A DNA stretch of 64,000 bases from Eutrigla gurnardus. Its lineage: Eukaryota > Chordata > Actinopteri > Perciformes > Triglidae. Positions 12,986 to 24,183 of the stretch are shown piece after piece; within the stretch, counting starts at the first letter, position 1, and every line of letters starts with the position of its first letter. Under the pieces are notes generated by a model, which saw nothing but the letters and a program-made list of their open reading frames with translations, was not told the origin of the DNA and made no database searches. A program made the translations under genes and the position numbers. The DNA lies in the NCBI GenBank assembly GCA_963514095.1, contig OY741275.1:6302151-6366150 (forward strand). Reading direction: 5' to 3'.

Positions 12986-14775
12986 CTGAGGGTTGCGTGG
13001 CTGTCCTGAAATCAGGCCAGCTTTAACGCAGCGGACACGCTCTCAAGCTCACAGTCATAGTAACATTTTATGTGACAAGCATTATAAAGGTGATTTACAG
13101 ACGGCATGTGTGTCGGCCTGAATATTTTCCAGATTATCTATCCAGGGCTATTAAGCTGGCTCTGCATGTTCAAATCTGTCTGGTCATTCGCATCGTCGTT
13201 CCTACTTTGACCGTTAAACAAACTTCCTGTGAAAATAATGAGCGTAGCGAATGGAAAACTGCAAACGCCCTCTCCGAAGGCCTGACAAGGACATGAGGGG
13301 CGCTGCTGCAAGTGCACACTTGTAAGCATTGTTGTTTTTATGGGATGGCCTTTTATGTATGGCGCTGACCTCTGGCTTGTTCTGCTTTGTACTCTTTCAT
13401 TCGGGGCAGACCTGGGCCACAGTGTCACTAATGCTAGCAAATGGTTCCAAGCTTTGATGTGAAATTCCTGCAGAAGCAGCGAGTGGAGCATAGTGGCGAC
13501 CGCAGCTTGAGTTGTCAATCACCAATCATCATCATCAGGCTCAACTTTCTTGTGTCAGCAAGTGAATAAACTACATCTACAAGGACGGACACCTGATGAA
13601 TCGTGTGAACCACGTTTTTGAGGTAAAGGGTGCTTTTCATTATGCTAACATGTCTCCTTGATTCCTTTCCTCGCCTCCTCTCAAGCAGCAGGAGATGTGA
13701 GCGGAGGAGGTTTTGCAAGACGCACAAGGAGAGGCAGCTTACCAACGGTGAAGGGCAGAAAGGAATTTGCTCATCTTGAATAATTATGACTTATGAACAC
13801 AAAAGAAGGAGTTACATTTGTCGAGTAGAGTGCTAAGTGCTATCATAACCACAGTTATGAGAGACGGGGTGGAGGGGGCAGATGAATGGAAGATGACTCA
13901 GGGTTTTTCTGGGCAGTCAATGGCAAGAGATAAATAATAATAATAATGTTGAAAATGGAAAAAACCTCACCAGCTTGTGCCTCCCGGCTCTGAAAATACA
14001 TCACTATCCAAAGACTCAACATCAAATTTATGGAAACATTTGTTGGTAAGCCCAGACCGGAATACGTTTATTGCAGTTAAATTGAAGTTTGAGTGTAAAT
14101 AGCATGTACTATTTAGTTAAATGTGCATAATGACCCCTATTACCACTATTATCGTGCATGAAAAAGGAAGCTTTGGAAACAATAAACCTAAACTCTTTAT
14201 ATGCATATTTTCATCTCAACTTAAATGGCCGCTCTGCCTCAGTGAGACAACATGCAAACGTAGTACATTAATCACCTGAAACCTGCACACCAAAATGAAA
14301 TACAGCCATCGTCATTGATTACATGTCAACATGGCTGCTTTGAAAAGTCCACTGATTAAAATATTATGTTTTCTACATGGTGATCACAGCCAGGGCAATT
14401 AGATTTAAACTAAGCTTGATTTAGTTCAAGGTTCAAGTTTTTTAAGGGTCAAGGTCACATACAGCAATACAATGATTTAACTTATTTGCATATTTAGGAC
14501 CTGTTTCATATTGAGATATAGTCATTTAAATCAGTCTGCACCAGTTGGACATAACTTAGACATCTAAAGCTATTAAATACAATTTGGGCCACTTTTGACC
14601 TGCAAATCAACAATTAATGCTTTCTGTCGTGGCCTACACACTTTCCCACATATCAAAGAGTGGTTTTCAAATTTCTTCGTGTTTTACATAAAAAAAAAAA
14701 AAATCAGTTTTCAATTGATTCTTTGTTAAGCCTTGTTAGCTATCAGAGAAGCCCACACTGTCACAAACTACACTT

Positions 14776-14788
14776 GGGGGGGGGGGGG
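14776..14788 (+). repeat. poly-G tract
   Basis: Thirteen consecutive G. Confidence 0.95.
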
Positions 14789-15002
14789 AGACAGAAGGCT
14801 CTACAATATACATTTGAAGGAAATATTCATGATATCAAACTGATCCAGCTTTGAAAGAAAAAATAAGATAAAGTTAGAAGCTAAGACCTACAGGTCACAT
14901 TGTTAAAGTGAAACTACCACATCACCTGATGATCTAGACAGAAAACAATGAAATTAGGGAACAACACTGTTCTTGTAAAGCCAGACAGGTCTTTATTGAC
15001 TG

Positions 15003-15923
15003 TTAAAGTGATGGTTTGGAGTAAAATGCACCCTAGGTAATTTCCACCATGACATCCAGCTAAACACCCCCTCGGAAGCATTTTTAGCGATGGTCAACAT
15101 TGGTCAAGATAGGGCGATCAGCCGAATGGCTTAGTACTAGCGCTATAGTACATAGTGTATATCTCGTAAATTACCCCACTAATAATGCATGGAATGTTAT
15201 CAAACTTCTGCAGTAGTACACATAGGGTCTGTACTCACCAGCCATTTGAAAGTTTGTAAGTACACCAGGAGTTTATTTAAAAGAACACTTGCCTGATAGC
15301 TTCTACTGCTAAAGCTACCGCTGTTGCGTAGACGGCACTTCCGTGTTTACCCAGCTTCTTCTTCTTCTTCGTTGGTGTTTAATGGCAGTCAGCGTTTACC
15401 CAGCTGTTTCTGTGACGCGAGTTTCACGCTAGAGTATGAAAAAGTTTCGCTGATTTTTTATAAATGCTTGTATTATCATGTCAACACTTGTCAACACTTG
15501 TCGACCTGATAATAGAAGCATTTATAAAAAAAAATTAAGCATAACTGCCATTAACCACCAACGAAGAAGAAGCTTGGTAAACATGGACGTGCCGTCTACG
15601 CAACAGCTTTAGCAGTAGAAGCTATCAGGCAAGTGTTCTTTTAAATAAACTCCTGGTGTACTTACAAACTTTAAAATGCCTCGTTTTGGGAGTACAGACC
15701 CTATGTGTACTACTGCAGGAGTTTGTTAACATTCCATGCATTATGAGTGCGGTAATTTACGAGATATACACTATGTACCATCGCGCTAGTACTAAGCCAT
15801 TCGGCTGATCGCCCTATCTTGACCAATGCTGACCATCGCTATAAATGCTTCCGAGGGGGTGTTTGGCTGGATGTCATGGTGGAAATTACCTAGGGTGCAT
15901 TTTACTCCGAACCATCACTTTAA
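15003..15923. mobile_element. 921-bp fold-back (non-autonomous DNA transposon-like) element with TTAA ends
   Basis: The arms about 15007-15398 and 15537-15919 are inverted copies of each other at roughly 90% identity or more by eye. The left end reads TTAAAGTGATGGTTTGGAGT and the right end is its reverse complement with one change. TTAA at both outer edges (15003-15006 and 15920-15923) suggests a TTAA target duplication, as in piggyBac- or Kolobok-type elements. The centre contains a second smaller inverted pair (15448-15479 with 15506-15539) and a CTTCTTCTTCTTCTTCG run. No transposase is present. Confidence 0.8.
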
Positions 15924-15929
15924 TCATTA

Positions 15930-18020
15930 CAAAGAAAAAGCAGCATGCATGTGTATGCATTCAGTATACCTTAACTAGCTAGCATAGCAGAACATGCTAA
16001 CACTAGTTAATGATGTGCTAACATGCTGCTAATGTTAGCGTCACAGGTTTTTAGGGAATTAAGAAATGTATGTCTTCTTCCAACCTCTCCTGGTATCGCG
16101 TATCATTATTACATTTAACCATGACTAGCTCCAAATCCACAACCCCAGCCTGAAAATGAAGATAGTCGGATAGTTGTTGGACCCTGGTCGATGCTATGCT
16201 ATGATTGGCCAGTCTGTGTTCGAGGGGTGGGCTTTCGTGAAGGGCCACTTATGTAAAACAGTAAATTCTCACATTTGATAAGCCAGAAATGAGTCATATT
16301 TGTTGGAACTGATTAATCGACGTTGAGATCGATTCATTTGATGCCAGTCATTAATCAGCTATGTTTCAGCACAGCTCCACTTAGTTTACCTTTAGTAGTT
16401 CACACCCTTCTCACACTCCACCACTCCGGTTCTCACACTCTTAAGTGAACCCTCCACGGGGGTTTCAATATCCGGGTCACCTGCCTGGTCAGTCACACTA
16501 TCCGCTGGATCTCTAAGGAACTGACCGCAGGCCTCCACGCAGCACCGGACCTCTCTCATTTAGACACGGGGGCTTCCCAGCGGGGCGTCTTTGTACTCAG
16601 CAGGCACGGCACCATGGGAAAGCCTGGGCCGGGGGCTTTATCAGAACCACCTGCCAGCGTGGGTCGACCATATCTCAAACATCTCTTTTCCCTCCTGAGG
16701 AAGAAGAAAAATCATTTAGACTGTTTCCTGTCGACCTGCATGCCATCGCTGAGGCCTTTTCCCTCAGAGTGTGAGAATATGTGTGCCTTTTTCATTTCTC
16801 CGTCTGACTGAACATACGTGTGTCTAAGATCATGTTAACTGTTGGCACTCAACCAGTCCTCTGCTCTTGAATCTGTTTTGATTTGGTTAAACTACGGATT
16901 AAGGTTAGTTTAAAATACGAGATCAGGATTAAGTTTAGATTAAGGGTTGTCTTTAATAGAGGCTTTAGAGTGAGGTTTGGCATGCAGGGGTAGAATTACA
17001 GTTAAGTGTAGGGGCTCGGTTAACTTGAAAATGACTTTTTAGAAGCCACTTTTGAACACACTGGTGGCTCCATCACTAAAAACACATTGACAGATATTTT
17101 CAATGTAGTCATGACACCAACATTTCCTTTTTTTGTCTGGAATAAACTGGAAGAGAATTCAAGAGAATGTTGCAGCCCCGAGAAACCATAACTTAATGCA
17201 TATTTCAATTAATATCATCATTTTATAGCTTCAAGTTCCAATGATCATACTTGAATTTAATTTAATTTGACTTTAGGTTGAAGTAGTGTTTTAAAAATGG
17301 AAATGAAAGGGGAAAGCCACATTTTAATGCTTTAAATGTTACACTGTTATGATCCATTGTGCTATATTGTCTCAATATAAGCTAGTACATAATGGCTGTA
17401 ATCATTCTTTTTGCTGGGTAAACTATGGCGGTGAAAAACATATACTTATACATTGTTTTTCTATTCTTAACATAGAATTGTGTTTCTACCTTATAGTCTT
17501 AACAATGAATGTTGTGTTTATTTTCCTATATATGTGGCTTAGCCAGTTTGGAGTCTGAAGCATGTATGAGATTTCCTTCTTACAGGAACCTCTGAATCTT
17601 TGTCCGGATCGGCTTTTCTGATCTTCCACTCATCTGTCCATTTCAGATCTGTTCTAAATGTACTTTTCCACGACTGTCCAACTTTCTTCCATCCATAGAT
17701 TCAACTAAATTTAAATGAATAGATTGTGAGTAATTGTATGTAAAGAAGAATAAAATTTCACAGCTGGCTGTAGTTTCATTTTCTGTTTTTGGTATCAAAT
17801 GTTTTGTCTGCAATGAGAATGTCTGACTGAAGGCAGACCGACTACAGCGAAACATTTTTATGTGATTGTTATTGTTCCCATGTGAATTAAATGTGTTGGA
17901 AGGATGAAGTGGTTCACTGATCATGTTTGTCAGGTGACAACATTAACAGCAGCTGCCTGATGAGTGACATGAGGAAACCAGAACATTCTTTCTACAACAG
18001 GAGAACTTCCTGACCGTAAA
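15930..18020. other. 3' flank, no gene seen
   Basis: The segment 15,960-16,040 is rich in GCTAACATGCTAA-type words, common in old fish repeats. 16,490-16,800 is a complex GC-rich block with an E-box-like CACCTG and a GATA-type TTATCA near 16,635-16,650, a weak candidate regulatory element. 16,810-18,000 is AT-rich with nothing recognisable. Confidence 0.45.
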
Positions 18021-18021
18021 C

Positions 18022-18260
18022 GGGGGGCATTAGCTCAGGAGGTAGAGCGGGTTGGCTGGCAACCGCAAGATTGCCGGTTCGATCCCCGGCTCCTCCTAGC
18101 TGAGTGCCTGGTGTCCCTGAGCAAGACACCTCACCCTAATTGCTCCTGACGAGCTGGCTGTCGCCCTGCGTGGTTGACTCCACCGTCGGTGTGTGAATGT
18201 GTGAATGACTGGGTGAATCTGGATAAAAGCTCTATATAAATGAGGACCATTTACCATTTA
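18022..18260 (+). mobile_element. tRNA-derived SINE
   Basis: The head resembles a tRNA with an RNA polymerase III A box (TAGCTCAGGAGGTAGAGCGG, 18031-18050) and B box (GGTTCGATCC, 18076-18085). The body has CCCTGAGCAAGACACCTCAC and GTGTGTGAATGTGTGAATGA, followed by a tail with ATATAAATGAGGACCATTTA. This is the layout of the common teleost tRNA-SINEs. It is a retroposed copy and not a functional tRNA gene: the acceptor arm and 3' half do not fold into a cloverleaf. Confidence 0.88.
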
Positions 18261-18264
18261 AACA

Positions 18265-19730
18265 CCTTTCTGTCAATCAGACAGGATTTAATTTAACTCC
18301 AAGATACTACTACTATTATAAAAAAGAAAACAAAATACAGAGGCAGCCACACACAGCGTACTAACAGTTGAGTAACATTGGAGCAACTGTTAAGTTACAT
18401 TAACATGAGTTAGTTAAGTCAGTATAATGCAATATTTTTATGCTCCCATGACTCATCATAGATAAGTACTGAAAACTATAACTAAGTCATGTAATTCAGT
18501 GTAGTTGGTTTGGCTGGTCACTGACCTATTAATTCAATCCCAGTTGAGCAGATAATGTTGGTTGAACATAAGTAAGTTATTTACTTCTTAATAATGTAAT
18601 TACATTATTATTAACACTACTCACTTTGGTGGACATTTTTGACATAAAGAAAAGAAAGAAAAGAAATCCAACAAATCAGTTGTTTTAGATACTTGACTTT
18701 ACTAATACTACTAAGTCATGTGTGTCCCATGCTGCCCACACTGAGACTGAGTTACAGTACATCTGAACTACTGCTTCAGAGACAATCAGCATTAGGCAGC
18801 TTGATATGTTCTTATCCTTTTTTAGATTCAACATTTATTTTCATACACAGCTGCAACTCATGAAATACATGTCCAGTATCTCTTAACTGGTTTAGAGAAC
18901 AAGTTTAAACATGCTGTGAAGGAATGGCTCTCACAGTAGGGACTTCAATGGTTCTTCTATGCGATTGTATTTGCTAATTGTTGGTCGTGCCAGACTTTGC
19001 ATCGTGTCCATACCGTCGATCAGAGGAAACAGGTCTGTAGCGTTATTCTATAACTTAATCCTCGACATGTTTGTAAATGTATGTGATAGGGGCCTTCAGA
19101 TGAAGCAGTATAATGTGGATTTTACTGATTGTCAGATAAATCTACTTTCGGAGACATCATGCTGCAGAAAGTCCACAACTTATCAGAGATCTGCACTTCT
19201 ACGACTGTAAAAACATTGGCCACATCACCAGACCCTCTTTCTTTAAGCTTGACATCTGTATCATGACTTTATCAATCCTTAAATTGGTTCAAGATGTGCT
19301 GACTGGCGTAGCGCGGCTGAAGGTATGTGAAAGCCCTTTGTGAAAGAGCGGTGATTTAGTGCTTCAATACACATGCGCACTGTAACACCTCAGAAAAGCG
19401 GCTCTACGTCTCCTGTCAGCCATGATTTACTGTAAAGATGAGTCAAGTCATCGAATCTGGAGCACAAGAGAGGAATAAACACAAGAGGGCAATAGTTAAC
19501 CAGGAATTCCTGATACAAACTCACATTGCATTGTATCAAAACCAGACCCTCACATCCAAGAAATGAAGATTTTACCCTTTTTCTTTATGCATGTGGTCAC
19601 TGAGCCCCCTCCCTCTAATGGACTTGCATCCAGTAGAGTTCCCCAGAGAGTGATTGAGTCTGTTAAAATGTCTGAAATGTGTTCGAAGGGAAAGATCAAT
19701 GGTTGAGACATTGGGGGATTATGGGATACC
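18265..19730. other. 3' flank, no gene seen
   Basis: AT-rich sequence. A 22-nt perfect palindrome, TAATAATGTAATTACATTAT plus TA, is at 18589-18610. Nothing coding is recognised. Confidence 0.5.
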
Positions 19731-19734
19731 CTCC

Positions 19735-20110
19735 AGTCAGCATGCTGTCACTCAAAATGGGCTCAAAGCTGCCGATTAGGCAGCAGATCTCTCTCATCTC
19801 TGTCAGAGGATCTCGTTAAAGTACCTGGTCCAGTATGTCCAATTGTTCCAGTTTCATGTTTTACGGCGAGCCTGGTTGCCCTCTGCCATTAATCAATCAA
19901 TGTGGTCGTTTGCATATTTTGTTTCTAATGAAAGCCGCCACGATGAAAGGCAGAGAGTGGCTGTTACTCAAACTCAGCCATTCCTTTCCACTTAAGGACC
20001 CGATGGGTAGTTTAGGGTATGAAAACAGACCTGCTGTGCATTATGTCATGGACTCATGTGCCCCTCTTTACCAATACATCTCCTTTAACAGGCCCTGAGG
20101 TAAATCTGCG
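19735..20110. promoter_or_regulatory. candidate conserved non-coding element downstream of tbx15
   Basis: This complex block, about 1-1.4 kb beyond the predicted poly(A) site, has a PBX/HOX-like ATTAATCAATCAATG (19888-19902) and an octamer-like TTTGCATAT (19909-19917). It is repeat-free up to the poly-G at 20119. Regulatory function is inferred only from motif density and position. Confidence 0.35.
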
Positions 20111-20118
20111 GTGAAGAT

Positions 20119-20134
20119 GGGGGGGGGGGGGGGG
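20119..20134 (+). repeat. poly-G tract
   Basis: Sixteen consecutive G between two complex blocks. Confidence 0.95.
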
Positions 20135-20149
20135 TATATCAGACAAATA

Positions 20150-20460
20150 AGGTGAATAATTATTGGAAATAATGTCCAGATAGATGGAGCCGAGCCAAAT
20201 TATGAAATCATGCGCTTCTCTCCGGTGCATCGCCCTGCTCATTATTTGAAGTCATGCTTGGAAAAACAGGTGTTTCCAATAGTGGCTCGCTCTCTCCGCG
20301 GCCCTGCACCCCCGCCGCTCTCTGATGATGGTTCAGATATGATATTTCATGGCCGGAGCGGTACATGATGGGAAGTGATTGGAGCCGCTCAGAAGACATC
20401 CGTGTAATGGACGCTGATTGGCCCCGGCTACGTCGCTGTAACAAACACACAGCTTGAAGG
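20150..20460. promoter_or_regulatory. candidate conserved non-coding element
   Basis: This is a second complex block with ATGAAATCATGCGC, CATTATTTGAAGTCATG and GTAATGGACGCTGATTGG. It lies between the poly-G and the tbx15 3' UTR. Composition evidence only. Confidence 0.28.
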
Positions 20461-20739
20461 GGGGGTAAGTGCTCCTCTCTTGGACGCTCAAATGATTACA
20501 GGGGGATTTCTCCGTCTCTTTCAAACAGGTGCTATTTATGCACAACGAGCACAACAGCAGTGCAGCTGAGTGCAGTTGGCACAAGAGCTTTATTCTCCGT
20601 TCTCATAATAAGCAGAACCAGCAGGGAGAAAATTTGTCTTTTTTTTTTTTGGTGGTCTTTTTCTCCCCGTTTGGTTTATGATCGATGCATTGCATCAGCG
20701 TTTGAAGCTCGTGCCTGTGATGTGGTGCAGAGCAGATGT

Positions 20740-20760
20740 TTGTGTGTGTGTGTGTGTGTT
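20740..20760. repeat. (GT)n microsatellite
   Basis: About ten GT units, followed by TTATAAGAGC. Confidence 0.85.
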
Positions 20761-21104
20761 TTATAAGAGCTCTCTTTGTGTGATTAATAATCATGTCATT
20801 CATTGTTATTGTTGCCTAGATGCTGTAACTGACTGCGGAGTCACCTCCCATGGTTCCAAACTGTTTTCATTACAATAATTTAACACGAGTCCGTAAATAA
20901 CTGCGTAATACAGATCATCCAGTGTGTCTTTTTTTTTCTTCATTACAGTAAACATTGTAATTTGTTTTGCTTACGTCCTCCAAATTAGATTTTATGAGCA
21001 ACTCATGTTCCTGTGTTTTGGGAAAACACAGCAATATGTTCTTGATTTTTGCAGAATAATTGTCTCACCTACTGCCACGAAGAGAACCAAATAAATCAAA
21101 ACCA

Positions 21105-22131
21105 TTTACATGAATTAAAACGTTTATTGAGCGTTTTACGTGCTTGGCACCTGTATTTACATTTTTTTAAAATGCTTCAAAAAAGAATTACTTTGCCATT
21201 TCCCTTTTTTCACACATTTTTTTTTAAACAGATTGGCCTTTAAAATTGTTATATTGCTCAGCACTTAAATACACATCTCTACAACACACCAAAACATACT
21301 TTAATAACTCTGTTTTGCTATTGCTTCTTTTATAACTTTTCACACGACAACTTTTAAGCTTATGGTATTGATTGCATTCGCCATCTTTTATATATATGCT
21401 AAAAAAAAAAATAATCCACTCAAAAGTAGTGAAGCCAGTCCAGTCTCTGAGGATAACGGGTTGATGAAGTTGTGTGGTGGAGTCCTGAACTCTCACGTAC
21501 GCCTGCTGGGAGTTTTCAGGTTGAAGACAGAGTGCCTCACTTAATTGGACCTGCAGCTCTTTGACGTGATGTTTTCACCCCTCGGCGTCCAGATGCTCCG
21601 TCTCTGCATGTATGTGGAGCAGCAAGTCATTCGGTGACCTCATCTTCAGACCTCGATGGCGGACCACTGACCCCTTGACATTTCTAAAACGATTCGGCAC
21701 AAGTGCTGCGTGAAGTCAAAAACTTCTGGATCACAGTGAAGATTCTTTGGTTACACGATGTCATGGCCTTTGAGTCCCAAAATAAAAATGAGTCACTTGA
21801 AAAGAAGTGCTACTATTGCACCATTCACAACTGGTAATCCCTTCTGGACCAGAGCGTGTGGCCTCCTTCCTGCTAAAACCTGTTGAGTTTGTTGCTGCTT
21901 TCCTGTCAGGAACAGTCGGGTCGCTGTCCCAATATTCACTTCATTAATACAAAGATAATTAAATAATAGTTTTGACTCCCTCTATAATGCTTTGTATGTG
22001 GTGGAGTGACTTTAAAAAAAATCCTTTTCTGAAAGGTTTGTTTTGTACTTCAGTTCATTACCGCTTCATGTAAAAACACCGGCTCGACATCATCACCAGC
22101 CCGGGTTCATAGATTAGAGATTCTTCAGCTT
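21105..22131 (-). other. tbx15: tbx15 3' UTR with candidate poly(A) signal
   Basis: Just past the stop codon the sequence turns AT-rich and has no long frames. AATAAA occurs on the minus strand at 21128-21123, with T/G-rich sequence just beyond it, as expected for cleavage near 21,100. An ATTAAA at about 21,300 is an alternative. The 3' end is inferred; other signals further downstream could be used. Confidence 0.5.
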
Positions 22132-22964
22132 CTACACCATGTGCATGGACATCTGAGAGGAGGAGCCGTATTGACGCCCGTCGCAGGAGCTGCCGCCCTG
22201 CTGGCCGCCGGTGGGGTTGCCGATCATGTGCATAGTGTCCATGCTTCCGTTGGACAGGTACTGGCGCTCAGCGAAGGCCCCGGCAGGAGACGAGGAGCAG
22301 AGCAGACCTCCCTGGGGCTTCTCGGGGCTGGCGGCCAAGCGGGGGGAGGTGGGGAAGTTGTATCCGTACAGGTTGTAAGGGTTGTGCAGGGAGAAAGCGT
22401 TGTAGGAGCCCTGCTGCACGTGGTGGTGGCTCCCGCTGAACATGTGGGCAGAGGAAGGGGAGGATCCGGATGAGGAGGACGTGGCAGCGCCGGAGCCACC
22501 TCCAGCCTGCATCACGTACTGAAGCTGCGAGGCCGGGAAGGAGCCGAGCTGACCGCCGTAGGCGTCCATCTTGCCTCCGGTGCCACCGCCACTACCGCCG
22601 CCGGTCAGGGAGGCATGAGCGCTGCCCTGCATGCCAGCAGCAATCAAGGAGGAAGTCCTCTGCGGCAGGAAGGATTCAGAGGGCTGAGCAGAGGCCACGG
22701 CTCCCCCCGCCGCCTGGAGGCGTCCGTAGGAACTGTCAGCCAGGCCACCATAGCCCTGCAGGGCCGCCATGTTGCTGCGGGCGCACGCCGGGTACTCGGA
22801 CAGGCCCAGGTTGCAAAGCTGGCTTTCTCTACAGCCAACATTGAAGGTGTTGGGAGCAAGGTGGAAGGTCGGAGGGGAGCATGAGGGAGACAGGAGGTGT
22901 GCTGCACCGGAGGGGGAGGGGGTTCCTGTGCTGGAGGTGGTGGGAGAAGTGCCTGTACTTCCAC
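22132..22964 (-). CDS. tbx15: tbx15 coding exon 8 (C-terminal domain, residues 334-610, stop)
   Basis: The acceptor is GTGTTTCCAG|GT and the stop codon ends at 22132. The exon encodes GSTGTSPTTSSTGTPSPS, then SPSCSPPTFHLAPNTFNVGC, a CARSNMAALQGY stretch, a Gly-rich tract (GGGSGGGTGG), a Ser-rich tract, HNPYNLYGYNFPTSPRLAAS and a final CDGRQYGSS...MSMHMV. These fit the TBX15 C-terminus closely; the Gly and Ser tracts look expanded compared with mammals. The region is presumably disordered and carries transcriptional regulatory activity (inference). It has no introns and is GC-rich relative to its flanks, so many overlapping open frames on both strands are shadows. Confidence 0.97.
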
Positions 22965-24122
22965 CTGGAAACACACGGACAGATGAGATAGTGAAAAACT
23001 TACATATACAACAAAATCAGCTCTATTCAGCTAATACTCAGAAACTTCCATTAGGATCAAGAGGGGAGAATCATCCAATAGTGGATGAGACACAAACAAG
23101 CCCAGAAAAGGACCAGACCCTATTGCTGGTCCACCAGAAGGAAGGGAGGCACAGTAGAACCAGAACCAGGACTGTGTGGGGCAGACTGTTGGACTCTAAA
23201 GGGACTCTGGTGCTCTAAACAATACTGCTTTTGTCCACAGGAGCCGCCAAAATCAACACAACATTATAGTTCCTCGAAGGAGGTGTACTTAAAATCAAAG
23301 ACCTAATTTCTTAAGTATTTATTGGTGGTGTCAGTGTAAATTAAATTGCCAAATGTTCATATCTTAAGGGACCAATGTAAGATGTAAATCTTTATAGTAA
23401 AATGTAACAAACAGGCAGAAACAGTAAAATATTGGTTTCTGTGCCAAAAGGTTAATAGGGACACTAAATTTAGTTGACATCCAGAGTTTAAACTAGGATG
23501 TCAATGTACATGCAGTGTAATTTATTCGAAATATACTCAAACCAGATTCTAGACTCATTTTTAAAATCCACCATGGGCCATTTAAAACACGGGCAGCGGG
23601 CCACAGTTGGCCCCGCAGGCCGCAGTTTGGCCACCCCAGGTTTAGACAATGTACTGTACAGATTCAGCTCAAGGGGGCTGGCACACATTATATCCAGCAT
23701 GTCTAGCCTCTCAGAATGAAATGATAGCTGTGGGATATCATTCACATATTCCTCTTATTAATGAGAACTTGGCCTGCGTTCATCTTGCTGTTGGAGAAAT
23801 TCAGCTTGAACCCGAAATGAGGAGGAGGCATAACTAAATAATCCAGGACTCGCTTGGCTGGGGTTCTGATTTTGCACCATATGCATTCGATAATATCATG
23901 CAGCTCTCTGCTCAAGGAGATGGAGAGGGGGGAAACGAAGAGAGGGGGTGAGAGAGGGAAGGCAAGGTAGTCATACTGTATATGAGGGGGGAAAGGGAGA
24001 AGGATGATAGTTGGGTGATGTCATGTTTTCCTCTGGTTAGCAGAGCTCGGGGTGCTTCAGCGCCGAGGGGGAATACTTGATTACATGAAGGGAAAAGGGT
24101 GTCTGTTGCCATAAGGGCAAAG

Positions 24123-24183
<61 letters not shown>

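Larger units (their letters stand above)
11400..15000. other. 3' flank, no gene seen
   Basis: No exon is recognised. Complex, moderately GC-rich blocks lie at about 12,190-12,490, 12,540-12,910 and 13,020-13,520, separated by AT-rich sequence. G homopolymers are at 12970-12985 and 14776-14788. An open frame of 126 codons (13518 to 13138, minus) has no domain-like features and is judged chance. Confidence 0.5.

Noticed and set aside
13138..13518. A 126-codon minus-strand open frame in the 3' flank
   Set aside because: No motif, no compositional support and no splice or start context; consistent with chance in a moderately GC-rich block.
18022..18110. A functional tRNA gene
   Set aside because: A and B boxes are present, but the segment continues into a SINE body with the characteristic tail and cannot form a proper acceptor stem.
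1..21100. A second gene (for example a neighbour such as spag17 or wars2) in the flanks
   Set aside because: No exon with recognisable protein similarity and matching splice sites was found in either flank; only repeats and possible regulatory blocks.
22470..23218. Plus-strand open frames of 124 and 149 codons and further frames over exon 8
   Set aside because: Shadows of the GC-rich exon 8 coding sequence on the minus strand; no domain.
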